From Candidatus Skiveiella danica (GTDB lineage Bacteria > Pseudomonadota > Gammaproteobacteria > Burkholderiales > Burkholderiaceae_C), in the NCBI GenBank assembly GCA_016721925.1, contig JADKHE010000004.1:186001-250000 (forward strand): a stretch of 64,000 nucleotides of DNA. The letters run 5' to 3'. The notes under the pieces were generated by a model, which worked only from the letters and a program-made list of their open reading frames with translations, was not told where the DNA came from and searched no databases. The translations under genes and the position numbers were made by a program. Positions 50,069 through 58,988 of this stretch are shown here, in pieces (the first letter of the stretch is position 1; each line of letters starts with the position of its first letter).

Positions 50069-51838
50069 ATGGCCAAAGACGATCCGGGGGGATTGCTGTC
50101 GAAAGTCGTTCGATTCGTTCGCAATCCTGCGACGAATTGGTCCGATCTCGACGAGCCGGAGTCGGTGGGCGATAGCGGCAACAGTCGCCAGATGCTCAAG
50201 GAACTGGTCGAACGCAAGAAGCGCAACGATTTTGTGCGAAAGCGCGAATTCGAGATGCTGCGCAAGCTGCGGCGCCGCGAAATGGCCGGTTCCCAGGCTT
50301 CGGCGCCCCGACCGTCCTTTTTTCAGAGCAGCCTGCCGTCCAAACCGGACGAGCGCGCGCAGACGCTGAAGAAGATCGACGAAATCGAAGCGCAGATGTC
50401 GATGCAGTGGTGGAAGACCAAGCACCGCGATACCTCGATCAACAGCAGCATGTTCCCCACGTCGGGCCCGTCGCAATCGGCCCCGCCGGCTGCGCCGCTG
50501 CGCCCGCTGCTGGAGCCCATGCCTTCTCTTGACGGGCAGCAGGTTCCCGCTGCGCCGCCGGCGCCGAAAGGAGCCGGACCGGTCGCTGCCGGCAGCGCTG
50601 CCAAGCCCCCTGCGCCGGCACCCAAGCCGCCTGTGGCCGCCGCCAGCACGCCCGCGCCGGGCAACGCCCTGCGGTTCGAGACGACCGGCAGCGGATTTTC
50701 CAATTCCAAGTCCGCCGCCATCGAGGTGGGGGAGAACGCGCACGATCCGGAACTGGACGAGGCCGCCATCCGGTTTGCCAATGGCGACGATCAGGGCGCC
50801 GAGGCCGGCCTGCTTGACCGTCTGGGCAATGGAGACGACCCGTCGACCAGCGTCGAGAAGTGGTTGACTCTGTTCGACCTGTACCGGGCCACCGGGCAGC
50901 AGGAACGCTTCGATATTGCGGCCATCGATTTCGCCAACCAGTTCCAGCGCTCGGCGCCGCAATGGTTTTCCATGCCCTTCATGGTCAGCGAACTGGCTGC
51001 GGCGCAACCGGCGCCAATCCAGATGCTGGCGGCGCACTGGTCCTGTCCGCCATTGTTGAACGCGAAGTCCGTCGGCGTCCTGGCGGATGTGATCGGGCGC
51101 ACCCTGCCGCCGTGGCGGCTGGACTGGACCCGGCTGACCACGATCGAGCCGACCGCGCTGACCGGGCTGACCCGCTTGTTCCAGGCCTGGGCGCAGCAGC
51201 CGGTTGAGTTGCGGCTCACCGCGGGGGATCATCTTGACCAGGTCCTGGCAGCGTGTACGCCATCGGGCGATCGTTCGGTTGCCGCTGACTGGTGGCATGC
51301 GCGCATGGCGCTGCTGCGGGTCCTGCGCCGGATGGACGAGTTCGAGATGGCCGCGCTGAACTACTGTGTCACCTATGAGGTGTCACCCCCATCCTGGGAA
51401 GACCCCCGATGCATTTGCCGGATTGTCAGTGGGGCCGGCCAGGATCAGGATGCGGGTGCTTCCACCATCATCAGTTCCCTTGACAGCGTGGGCGCTGAGG
51501 CTGGCGACAAAGGATCGAACGACTTCCGGATGACCACCTTCGATTCCGTGATGTTGCCGCCGGTGACGGTGGAGTTGTCCGGCTCCATTGCCGGCGATGT
51601 CTCGGCGACACTCGAGCGCCTGGACCGAAAATTCCAAGGCGCGGACGTTCTTTCCATCTCCTGCGCCAAGCTCGTTCGGGTCGATTTTGCGGCTGCGGGG
51701 ACCTTGCTGAACTGGGTTTCGTCCCATTGTGCCCAAGGGCGGCAGGTCCAGTTCATTGACGTCCACCGGCTCATCGGCGCTTTCTTCAACGTCATCGGCA
51801 TCAGCGAGCTGGCGCGAATCTCAGTGCGCACGGATTGA
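50069..51838 (+). CDS. STAS-domain protein, uncharacterised, upstream of hslVU
   Basis: 589 residues. The N-terminal 130 residues are basic and charged (MLKELVERKKRNDFVRKREF), followed by a Pro/Ala-rich linker (about 150-215) and a middle region with no recognised family (HDPELDEAAIRFANGDDQGA). The C-terminal 110 residues carry a STAS-like fold (DVLSISCAKLVRVDFAAAGT, LLNWVSSH). Proteins of this form sit before hslVU in related genera. The role is unknown; STAS domains bind nucleotides or partner proteins. The ATG at 50069 begins MAKDDPGG. Confidence 0.72.
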   Translation: MAKDDPGGLLSKVVRFVRNPATNWSDLDEPESVGDSGNSRQMLKELVERKKRNDFVRKREFEMLRKLRRREMAGSQASAPRPSFFQSSLPSKPDERAQTLKKIDEIEAQMSMQWWKTKHRDTSINSSMFPTSGPSQSAPPAAPLRPLLEPMPSLDGQQVPAAPPAPKGAGPVAAGSAAKPPAPAPKPPVAAASTPAPGNALRFETTGSGFSNSKSAAIEVGENAHDPELDEAAIRFANGDDQGAEAGLLDRLGNGDDPSTSVEKWLTLFDLYRATGQQERFDIAAIDFANQFQRSAPQWFSMPFMVSELAAAQPAPIQMLAAHWSCPPLLNAKSVGVLADVIGRTLPPWRLDWTRLTTIEPTALTGLTRLFQAWAQQPVELRLTAGDHLDQVLAACTPSGDRSVAADWWHARMALLRVLRRMDEFEMAALNYCVTYEVSPPSWEDPRCICRIVSGAGQDQDAGASTIISSLDSVGAEAGDKGSNDFRMTTFDSVMLPPVTVELSGSIAGDVSATLERLDRKFQGADVLSISCAKLVRVDFAAAGTLLNWVSSHCAQGRQVQFIDVHRLIGAFFNVIGISELARISVRTD

Positions 51839-51925
51839 GGGCCTTCAAAGCCCTTACCATCGGCATGAGCGGCGCATTGGCGCCGGATAGATATCCTTCA
51901 AGTCCCCATTCCTGCACCGATTCTC

Positions 51926-52474
51926 ATGGAAGCATTTCACGGAACGACCATCCTCAGCGTGCGCCGTATGACGGCGCAAGGCATTCAGGTAGCGATCGGT
52001 GGCGACGGGCAGGTCACTTTGGGCAACATTGTCGTCAAGGGCTCTGCGCGCAAGGTTCGAAAGCTGCATCATGGCAAGGTGCTGGCGGGATTTGCCGGTG
52101 CAACAGCCGACGCGTTCACACTGTTCGAGCGCTTCGAAGCGAAGCTGGACAAGCACCAGGGTCATCTGGTGCGGGCCGCGATCGAGTTGACGCGGGACTG
52201 GCGTACCGATCGCGTCCTGCGTCGCCTGGAGGCCATGCTGGCCGTGGCGGACCGCGAAGCCTCGCTGATCATCACCGGCAACGGCGACGTCCTGGAGCCG
52301 GAGCATGGCATCGTGGCCATCGGTTCAGGTGGCGCTTTTGCGCAGTCCGCGGCGCGCGCGCTGCTGGACCATACGGACATGCCAGCGCGCGACATCGTGA
52401 AGCGGTCGCTGGAGATCGCCGGCGAACTGTGCATCTACACCAACATGCAGCACACCATCGAGACGCTGGACTGA
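51926..52474 (+). CDS. hslV: HslV, ATP-dependent protease peptidase subunit
   Basis: 182 residues. The N-terminal catalytic Thr is in MEAFHGTTILSVRR (a short propeptide is removed), with GGDGQVTLGNIVVKG, LAGFAGATADAFTLFERFEA and the C-terminal CIYTNMQHTIETLD. HslV forms a double hexamer with the HslU unfoldase. The start at 51926 matches the family. It lies 19 bases before hslU. Confidence 0.97.
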   Translation: MEAFHGTTILSVRRMTAQGIQVAIGGDGQVTLGNIVVKGSARKVRKLHHGKVLAGFAGATADAFTLFERFEAKLDKHQGHLVRAAIELTRDWRTDRVLRRLEAMLAVADREASLIITGNGDVLEPEHGIVAIGSGGAFAQSAARALLDHTDMPARDIVKRSLEIAGELCIYTNMQHTIETLD

Positions 52475-52493
52475 ACCCCAAGCGCGCCTGAAC

Positions 52494-53843
52494 ATGTCAT
52501 CCATGACCCCGCAGGAGATCGTCTCCGAACTCGACCGCCATATCGTCGGGCAGTCCGAAGCGAAGCGTGCCGTGGCCATCGCGATGCGCAACCGCTGGCG
52601 GCGCCAGCAGGTCGACGAAAAGCTGCGCGTAGAGATCACGCCCAAGAACATCCTGATGATCGGCCCGACGGGGGTGGGCAAGACCGAGATTGCGCGGCGC
52701 CTGGCACGACTGGCGGATGCGCCGTTCATCAAGGTCGAGGCCACCAAGTTCACCGAAGTGGGCTATGTCGGCAAGGATGTCGACTCGATCATCCGGGACC
52801 TGGCGGAGGTCGCCGTCAAGCAAACCCGCGAAGCCGAAATGCAGCGGATGCGCGCGCGTGCCGAAGACGCCGCCGAAGAGCGCCTGCTCGATGTGCTGCT
52901 TCCTCCGCCGCGTATGGCGTCGACCGGCGATTCCGGGGCTGCATCCTTTTCCGTTTCATCGCCCGAGAGCGCGGCCCGGCAAGCCTTTCGCAAGAAACTG
53001 CGCGAGGGGCAACTCGACGACAAGGAGATCGAAATCGATCTGGCCGAGGCGCGGCCGTCGCTCGAAATCATGGGGCCGGCGGGCATGGAAGAGATGGCCG
53101 AGCAGTTGCGCGGGCTTTTCAGCCAGGCCGGTCAGCCCAAGCGGAGCAAGCGTCGGCTCAGGATTGCCGAGGCCATGAAGCTGCTGACGGATGAGGAGGC
53201 GGGCAAGCTGCTCAATGAGGACGAGATCCGCAGCCGAGCCCTCCACAACGCCGAGCAGAACGGCATCGTCTTCATTGACGAGATTGACAAGGTCACCTCG
53301 CGCAGCGACGGCAGCTCGGCCGAAGTCTCGCGACAGGGCGTCCAGCGCGACCTCCTGCCGCTGGTGGAAGGCACGACGGTGACCACCAAGTACGGCATGA
53401 TCCGCACCGATCACATTCTCTTCGTGGCCTCCGGCGCATTCCATCTCAGCAAGCCCAGCGATCTGATTCCCGAATTGCAGGGCCGTTTCCCGATCCGGGT
53501 CGAGTTGCAATCGCTTTCCGTCCAGGATTTCGAGGCCATCCTCACCCAGACGCATGCCTCTCTGGTGCGGCAGTACCAGGCGTTGCTGGCCACCGAGCGC
53601 GTCACGTTGGAGTTCACACCGCAGGGCATCACCCGGCTGGCGTCGATTGCGTTCGAGGTGAACGAGCGCACGGAAAACATCGGCGCCCGCCGTTTGTCCA
53701 CGGTGATGGAGCGCCTGCTCGACGACGTCAGCTTCGACGCCGCGCGCCATGAGGGGCAGACCGTTCGCATTGACGACGCATACGTCAATGCCCGTCTCGC
53801 AGCCCTGAGCCAGGATGAGGACCTTTCGCGGTTCATCCTCTGA
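52494..53843 (+). CDS. hslU: HslU, ATPase and unfoldase of HslVU
   Basis: A 449-residue AAA+ protein: MTPQEIVSELDRHIVGQSEA, Walker A GPTGVGKTEI, the GYVG pore motif in TEVGYVGKDVDSIIRDL, Walker B IVFIDEIDKV and the C-terminal SRFIL-like tail (EDLSRFIL) that docks into HslV. It unfolds substrates for the HslV chamber. It is typically heat-induced through sigma32; no -35/-10 call is made here. Confidence 0.97.
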   Translation: MSSMTPQEIVSELDRHIVGQSEAKRAVAIAMRNRWRRQQVDEKLRVEITPKNILMIGPTGVGKTEIARRLARLADAPFIKVEATKFTEVGYVGKDVDSIIRDLAEVAVKQTREAEMQRMRARAEDAAEERLLDVLLPPPRMASTGDSGAASFSVSSPESAARQAFRKKLREGQLDDKEIEIDLAEARPSLEIMGPAGMEEMAEQLRGLFSQAGQPKRSKRRLRIAEAMKLLTDEEAGKLLNEDEIRSRALHNAEQNGIVFIDEIDKVTSRSDGSSAEVSRQGVQRDLLPLVEGTTVTTKYGMIRTDHILFVASGAFHLSKPSDLIPELQGRFPIRVELQSLSVQDFEAILTQTHASLVRQYQALLATERVTLEFTPQGITRLASIAFEVNERTENIGARRLSTVMERLLDDVSFDAARHEGQTVRIDDAYVNARLAALSQDEDLSRFIL

Positions 53844-54034
53844 ATGTCCGGGCTGCCTGCCGGCGCCTTGGAACCGTATGGGACCAGTATTGAAGTGTCA
53901 CTTTCACTGCTTGTGCTAAGTGCTTGCTTCTGAACGGTTTTTCGATGCCGTTGGGTGCGAAATACTTGCTAAGTCCTTGATTTCATTGCAAAAAATTGTT
54001 GTGGTTCCTTTTCCATGGTGAATATTTCCTGATA

Positions 54035-54069
54035 CAGTGCAAAAAAGTGCAATTAAGTGGTGAAAAGTG
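54035..54069 (+). promoter_or_regulatory. MraZ operator: four AGTG repeats at 10-bp spacing
   Basis: CAGTG at 54035, and AAGTG at 54045, 54055 and 54065, are spaced exactly 10 bp apart, just upstream of mraZ. MraZ binds direct repeats of this periodicity upstream of its own operon in other bacteria. A TTGTTG/GAATAT pair (about 53997 and 54021) could be the promoter of the division cluster. The rest of 53844-54034 shows no gene. Confidence 0.75.
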
Positions 54070-54110
54070 CCTTCGCCATTGCATTGCCAGTCAGGAAAAG
54101 GGTACACACG

Positions 54111-54539
54111 GTGTTTCAAGGGGCGTCATCGCTGAGTCTGGATGCAAAAGGTCGGCTTTCCGTGCCGACAAGGCATCGGGACGTGCTGAGCGCGACCGCT
54201 AGCGGCCAGCTGACGATCACCAAGCATCCGCATGGTTGTCTGATGCTGTTCCCGCGCCCCGAATGGGAGAAATTCCGGGAGCGCATTGCTGCACTGCCCA
54301 TGCAGGCCCAATGGTGGAAGCGGATCTTTCTTGGCAACGCCATGGATGTGGAGCTCGATGCAACCGGCCGGGTGCTGATATCGCCCGAGCTGCGCCAGGC
54401 GGCTGGCATCTCGCGCGACACCATGCTATTGGGCATGGGCAATCACTTCGAGCTCTGGGACAAGGCGACCTACGATGAGCAGGAAGCTCGGGCGATGCAG
54501 GGTGAAATGCCCGACGTCTTCAAGGATTTCTCGTTCTGA
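54111..54539 (+). CDS. mraZ: Transcriptional regulator MraZ
   Basis: 142 residues with two AbrB-like SpoVT swapped-hairpin domains (QGASSLSLDAKGRLSVPTRH; AMDVELDATGRVLISPELRQ). MraZ represses the dcw operon from repeats in its promoter. The start is a GTG at 54111 (VFQGASSLSLDAKG) with AGGAAAAGGG upstream; the frame to 54057 runs over the operator repeats and is rejected. First gene of the dcw cluster. Confidence 0.95.
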   Translation: MFQGASSLSLDAKGRLSVPTRHRDVLSATASGQLTITKHPHGCLMLFPRPEWEKFRERIAALPMQAQWWKRIFLGNAMDVELDATGRVLISPELRQAAGISRDTMLLGMGNHFELWDKATYDEQEARAMQGEMPDVFKDFSF

Positions 54540-54548
54540 AGGCCCGCG

Positions 54549-55460
54549 GTGCAGACTTCATGGCAACACACCACGGTTTTGCTGGACGAGGCGGTCGATG
54601 CACTGGTCACCGATCCGGACGCCACCTACATCGACGCCACATTCGGGCGTGGCGGCCATTCCCGCTTGATTCTTTCCAGGCTGTCGCCTGATGGACGGCT
54701 CGTGGCGTTTGACAAGGATCCTGTAGCGGTTGCCGAATCGGCAAAGGTCGGCGACGCCCGGTTTTCGATCCGGCACCAGGGTTTCCGGCATCTCGGCGAT
54801 CTGCCCCCGGCCAGCGCGGCCGGGGTGCTGATGGATCTGGGTGTGAGTTCTCCGCAGATCGACAACCCCGAAAGGGGTTTTTCTTTTCGTTTCGACGGCC
54901 CGCTGGACATGCGCATGGACACCACGCGCGGCGAGAGCGTGGCCGAGTGGCTGGCAACAGCCGAGGTTCAACAGATCGCAGAGGTGATACGTGACTATGG
55001 CGAAGAACGGTTTGCTCTTCCCGTTGCAAAGGCGATTGTTGCTCGCCGACAGGAACGGGGCCCGGTTTCAACCACCACCGAGCTGGCCGGGCTCGTGGCT
55101 GGCGCGGTCAAAACCCGCGAGCCGGGCCAGAACCCTGCAACGCGCACATTTCAGGCTCTTCGGATTTTCATCAACGCCGAGCTTGAAGAGCTGCAACAGG
55201 CGCTAGAGGCCAGTCTTCATGTCCTGCGTCCCGGCGGCCGCCTTGTGGTGATCAGTTTCCACTCACTCGAAGACCGTATCGTGAAGCAGTTCATCGCCAC
55301 GCATTCACGCGATGAGTTCGATCGCCGCGCGCCGTTTGCGCCGCCGAAAGCCATGAAGCTCAAGGCACTTGGGCGGGTGCGTCCCGGCCAGGACGAGGTG
55401 GCCGCCAACGCCCGCGCGCGCAGCGCCATCATGCGCGTGGCCGAAAGGACGGCCGCATGA
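54549..55460 (+). CDS. rsmH: 16S rRNA m4C1402 methyltransferase RsmH (MraW)
   Basis: 303 residues beginning (GTG) MQTSWQHTTVLLDEAVDALV, with SAM-binding IDATFGRGGHSRLIL, GVLMDLGVSSPQID and the C-terminal VVISFHSLEDRIVKQF. It methylates N4 of C1402 in 16S rRNA. It is translated 9 bases after mraZ and its stop overlaps the ftsL start by 4 bases (ATGA). Confidence 0.96.
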   Translation: MQTSWQHTTVLLDEAVDALVTDPDATYIDATFGRGGHSRLILSRLSPDGRLVAFDKDPVAVAESAKVGDARFSIRHQGFRHLGDLPPASAAGVLMDLGVSSPQIDNPERGFSFRFDGPLDMRMDTTRGESVAEWLATAEVQQIAEVIRDYGEERFALPVAKAIVARRQERGPVSTTTELAGLVAGAVKTREPGQNPATRTFQALRIFINAELEELQQALEASLHVLRPGGRLVVISFHSLEDRIVKQFIATHSRDEFDRRAPFAPPKAMKLKALGRVRPGQDEVAANARARSAIMRVAERTAA

Positions 55461-55747
55461 CCCGCCTGAACCTGGTCCTGCTTGCGGCGGTGGTCGCCAG
55501 TGCGCTCTATCTGGTGCATATCCAGTTCGAGTCGCGCCAGCTCTTCGTGCAGATCGACAGGGCGGAAGCCGAAGCGCGCAAGCTGGCCATCGAGAACGAC
55601 CGGTTGCAGGTTGAAAAGCGGGCGCAGGCCACGCCGCTGCGCGTCGAGAAACTGGCTCGCGACCAATTGCGCATGCGGACCACGACGCCAGCCATTACCC
55701 AGTATGTGGCCTTGCCGGTGCCCCAGGCGAGTGAGGCCGTGCGATGA
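55457..55747 (+). CDS. ftsL: Cell division protein FtsL
   Basis: A 96-residue bitopic membrane protein: one transmembrane segment (LNLVLLAAVVASALYLVHIQ) and a periplasmic coiled coil (LFVQIDRAEAEARKLAIEND, RLQVEKRAQA), the leucine-zipper-like part that pairs with FtsB and recruits FtsW/FtsI. Its position between rsmH and ftsI settles the call. It overlaps both neighbours by 4 bases. Confidence 0.92.
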   Translation: MTRLNLVLLAAVVASALYLVHIQFESRQLFVQIDRAEAEARKLAIENDRLQVEKRAQATPLRVEKLARDQLRMRTTTPAITQYVALPVPQASEAVR

Positions 55748-57477
55748 GCAAGAGCGTGCTCTACACGTCCAGCCCCCTGCTGGCCAGCAAGACGCCGGTC
55801 TGGCGCAGCAAGTTCATCGTGGCGGCCATTGCCCTGGGGTTCGTGGGGCTGGCCGGTCGCGCCGCCTACATCCAGGTGTTCGGCAACGCTTTTTTCCAGC
55901 GCCAGGGTGAAGTCCGGTTTGCGCGCACGCTGGAGCTGCCGGCCAATCGCGGACGCATCCTCGACCGCAATGGCCTGATCCTGGCCTCCAGCGTCGTGGC
56001 GCAGAGCATCTGGGCGATTCCCGAGGACATCGACCGCGACAAGGACAAGCTCCAACAACTGGCCCGACTGCTGTCCATGCCCCTGGCAGAACTGAACAAG
56101 AAGATCGAAGACGAGGACAAGACCTTTGTATGGCTCAAGCGCCAGGTCGACGAGTCCGTCGCCCAGCAGATCGCCGAGCTGGGCATCAAGGGCGTCTACC
56201 AGCGTCGCGAATACAAGCGCAAGTATCCGGAAGGTGAGGCGGCAGCGCACGTCGTGGGCTTCACCAACGTGGAAAACATCGGGCAGGAGGGCGTCGAGCT
56301 GGCTTTCGACAAGGAGCTGGCCGGGCGCCCCGGGTCCCGCCGCGTGATCAAGGATCGCCTGGGCCGAGTGGTCGAGGACGTCGGCGAACAGGTGCCTCCG
56401 GTCGACGGACGTGACCTGCAGCTCAGCATCGACAGCAAGGTCCAGTTCTTTGCGTACCAGAAGCTGCGGGATGCGGTTCAGGTCAACAAGGCCAAAGCCG
56501 GCAGCGTCGTGGTCCTGGATTCGATCACGGGCGAGGTGCTGGCGCTGGCCAATTACCCGAGCTACCAGCCAGAAAAGCGTCAGAACCTCAGTGGTGAGCA
56601 GCTGCGCAACCGCGCGATCACCGACATGTTCGAGCCTGGCTCGACCATGAAGCCGATCACGGTGGCGGCAGCCCTGGAAGCGGGGCGTGTGACGCCGAAC
56701 ACGGTTATCGAGACCGGCCCGGGGAAGTACAACATCGGCGGCTTCACCATCAGCGACACCCACAACTATGGATCGCTTTCCGTTGAAGGGGTGATCCAGA
56801 AGTCCAGCAACGTTGGGGCGTTGAAGATCTCCCAGAAGATGAGCCCGCGCGAGATGTGGGACGTCTACACCGCGCTGGGTTACGGCCAGAAGCCCCAGCT
56901 CCAGTTCCCAGGGGCCGTGACGGGCCGCCTGCGGCCCTGGAAGACCTGGCGGCCGATCGAACAGGCCACGATGGCCTACGGCTACGGGTTGTCCGCCTCG
57001 CTGTTCCAGATGGCGCATTCCTACACCGCCTTTGCGCACGAAGGCCAGATCATCCAGACCACGATGCTCAAGAGTGGCGACCCGGCCAGCGGCGTGAAGG
57101 TCTTCTCGCCACAGAACGCGGCCGCCGTGCGCAAGATGCTGCAGATGGCTGCAGGGCCCGGCGGGACGGGGCAGAAGGCTCAGACGGTGGGGTATTCCGT
57201 CGGTGGCAAATCCGGCACGGCCCACAAGCAGGTCGGAAAGGGCTACGCGAGCAACAAATACCGGTCCTGGTTCACCGGCATGGCGCCGATCGACCAGCCG
57301 CGCATCGTCGTGGCGGTCATGATCGACGAGCCCAGTGCCGGGCAGTACTACGGAGGCGCCGTGGCAGCCCCCGTGTTCAGCGAGGTCGTCCAGCAGACGC
57401 TGCGCATGATGGGGGTGCAGCCCGACATGGCAGTCAAGCCGCAGATCGTGGTCCAAGCCGTGGAGGAGTCGTTCTGA
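55744..57477 (+). CDS. ftsI: Division-specific transpeptidase FtsI (PBP3)
   Basis: A 577-residue class B PBP. One transmembrane segment (KFIVAAIALGFVGLAGRAAY) precedes a pedestal domain and a transpeptidase domain with the three catalytic motifs: SxxK in EPGSTMKPITVAAA, SxN in QKSSNVGALKIS and KSG in VGGKSGTAHK. FtsI cross-links septal peptidoglycan with FtsW. The start at 55744 overlaps the ftsL stop. Confidence 0.97.
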   Translation: MSKSVLYTSSPLLASKTPVWRSKFIVAAIALGFVGLAGRAAYIQVFGNAFFQRQGEVRFARTLELPANRGRILDRNGLILASSVVAQSIWAIPEDIDRDKDKLQQLARLLSMPLAELNKKIEDEDKTFVWLKRQVDESVAQQIAELGIKGVYQRREYKRKYPEGEAAAHVVGFTNVENIGQEGVELAFDKELAGRPGSRRVIKDRLGRVVEDVGEQVPPVDGRDLQLSIDSKVQFFAYQKLRDAVQVNKAKAGSVVVLDSITGEVLALANYPSYQPEKRQNLSGEQLRNRAITDMFEPGSTMKPITVAAALEAGRVTPNTVIETGPGKYNIGGFTISDTHNYGSLSVEGVIQKSSNVGALKISQKMSPREMWDVYTALGYGQKPQLQFPGAVTGRLRPWKTWRPIEQATMAYGYGLSASLFQMAHSYTAFAHEGQIIQTTMLKSGDPASGVKVFSPQNAAAVRKMLQMAAGPGGTGQKAQTVGYSVGGKSGTAHKQVGKGYASNKYRSWFTGMAPIDQPRIVVAVMIDEPSAGQYYGGAVAAPVFSEVVQQTLRMMGVQPDMAVKPQIVVQAVEESF

Positions 57478-58988
57478 TGCTTCAGTTCGACACTCCGGCG
57501 CAAGCGGCGAACTGGCTCGGCGGCCGGGTCACCGGCACCCTTCGCAGCGACAGCCGCCAGGTTCGCGCGGGTGACGGTTTCATAGCCTGGCCCGGTGCGG
57601 CGGTCGACGGCCGCCAGTTTGTCCAAGCGGCCTTGCGTCAGGGCGCCAGTGCCTGCCTGGTCGAGCGCGAGGGCGTCGAAGCCTTTGACTTTGATGACCC
57701 CGCTGTGGCGGCCTATCCGTCGCTCAAGGCGGCCACAGGACCGGTGGCTTCACTCTATTTCGGCCAGCCTTCCGAACAGATCGATGTTCTGGCCGTGACC
57801 GGGACCAATGGGAAGACATCCACCGCATGGTGGCTCGCGCAGGCCTTGTCCCGCCTGGACGCTGCACACGCGCGCACATGCGCCGTGGTGGGCACGCTGG
57901 GGGCGGGTTGTCCTCCCGATGTCGAAGCCACGGGCATGACGACGCCCGACCCGGTCTTGTTGCAAAGCCAGTTTCGCCGCTTTGTCGAACAGGGCCTTCG
58001 GGCCTGCGCCATCGAGGCGTCTTCCATTGGCGTGGCCGAGCGTCGCCTCGACGGGACGCGCATCAAGGTGGCGATCTTCACCAACTTCACCCACGACCAT
58101 CTGGACTACCACGGCTCCATGGCGGCCTACTGGCTGGCGAAAGCCGAGCTGTTTGCCTGGCCGGGCCTTCAGGCCGCCGTGGTCAACATGGACGATCCCA
58201 AGGGCGACAGCATCGTGCGCGCCCTGGCTGGCACTGGCGTCGACCTGTGGACCGTTTCCATTCGGGGTCCCGCCCGCCTGCAGGCCAGCGATGTGGGCTA
58301 CGACGCGCAGGGATTGAGTTTCACCGTGGTCGAGGGCCACGCGACGCACCGACTGCAGACCGGTCTGGTCGGCCAGTACAACGTGTCCAACCTCTTGGGC
58401 GTTCTGGGTGCCATGCGCGCAGTGGGGGTGCCGTTGGGCGCAGCGGTTCGGGCCTGCAGCGCGCTGCCGCCCGTGCCGGGGCGCATGGATTGCCTTTCGC
58501 TGCCGGGGAGACCGCTGGTCGCCGTGGACTACGCCCATACGCCGGATGCGCTTGAAAAGGCCCTTGAAGCGCTACGACCGTTGGCGATGCAACGAAAGGG
58601 TCGTCTCTGGGTGGTGTTCGGTTGCGGCGGCGATCGTGACGCCGCCAAGCGGCCGCTGATGGGTGCCGTGGCGCAGCAGGGCGCGGACCGGATCGTCATC
58701 ACCAGCGACAACCCGCGCTCCGAAGCGCCGATGACCATTATTGGCGACATCCGGCGGGGCTTGCCGGACGGACACGCTGTCGAGGTGGAAGCGGATCGGG
58801 CCCGAGCGATTGCGCTGGCGTTGGAGCAGGCAGCAGACCATGATGTCGTGCTGATCGCGGGCAAGGGGCATGAGGATTACCAGGAGACGGCGGGCGTTCG
58901 TCGCCCGTTTTCCGACAAGGCCCGCGCGCTCGGCGTGCTGCAGGCCCTTGCGGCGAAGCAAGACCGTGGCGAAAGGGCGTCGACATGA
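57477..58988 (+). CDS. murE: UDP-MurNAc-tripeptide synthetase MurE (meso-DAP type)
   Basis: A 503-residue Mur ligase that adds meso-diaminopimelate. The ATP-binding P-loop is VTGTNGKTSTAWW, with IEASSIGVAERRLDGT, TNFTHDHLDYHGSM and VDYAHTPDALEKAL. The DNPR motif (TSDNPRSEAPM) marks DAP rather than lysine use. The start at 57477 overlaps the ftsI stop by one base (TGATG). The open frame runs much further upstream inside ftsI, but without homology. Confidence 0.97.
   Translation: MLQFDTPAQAANWLGGRVTGTLRSDSRQVRAGDGFIAWPGAAVDGRQFVQAALRQGASACLVEREGVEAFDFDDPAVAAYPSLKAATGPVASLYFGQPSEQIDVLAVTGTNGKTSTAWWLAQALSRLDAAHARTCAVVGTLGAGCPPDVEATGMTTPDPVLLQSQFRRFVEQGLRACAIEASSIGVAERRLDGTRIKVAIFTNFTHDHLDYHGSMAAYWLAKAELFAWPGLQAAVVNMDDPKGDSIVRALAGTGVDLWTVSIRGPARLQASDVGYDAQGLSFTVVEGHATHRLQTGLVGQYNVSNLLGVLGAMRAVGVPLGAAVRACSALPPVPGRMDCLSLPGRPLVAVDYAHTPDALEKALEALRPLAMQRKGRLWVVFGCGGDRDAAKRPLMGAVAQQGADRIVITSDNPRSEAPMTIIGDIRRGLPDGHAVEVEADRARAIALALEQAADHDVVLIAGKGHEDYQETAGVRRPFSDKARALGVLQALAAKQDRGERAST

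Noticed and set aside
47680..50265. An 861-codon minus-strand open frame with Gly/Arg/Leu repeats.
   Set aside because: It is antisense to the GTPase and dksA genes; its repeats come from the 12-bp array.
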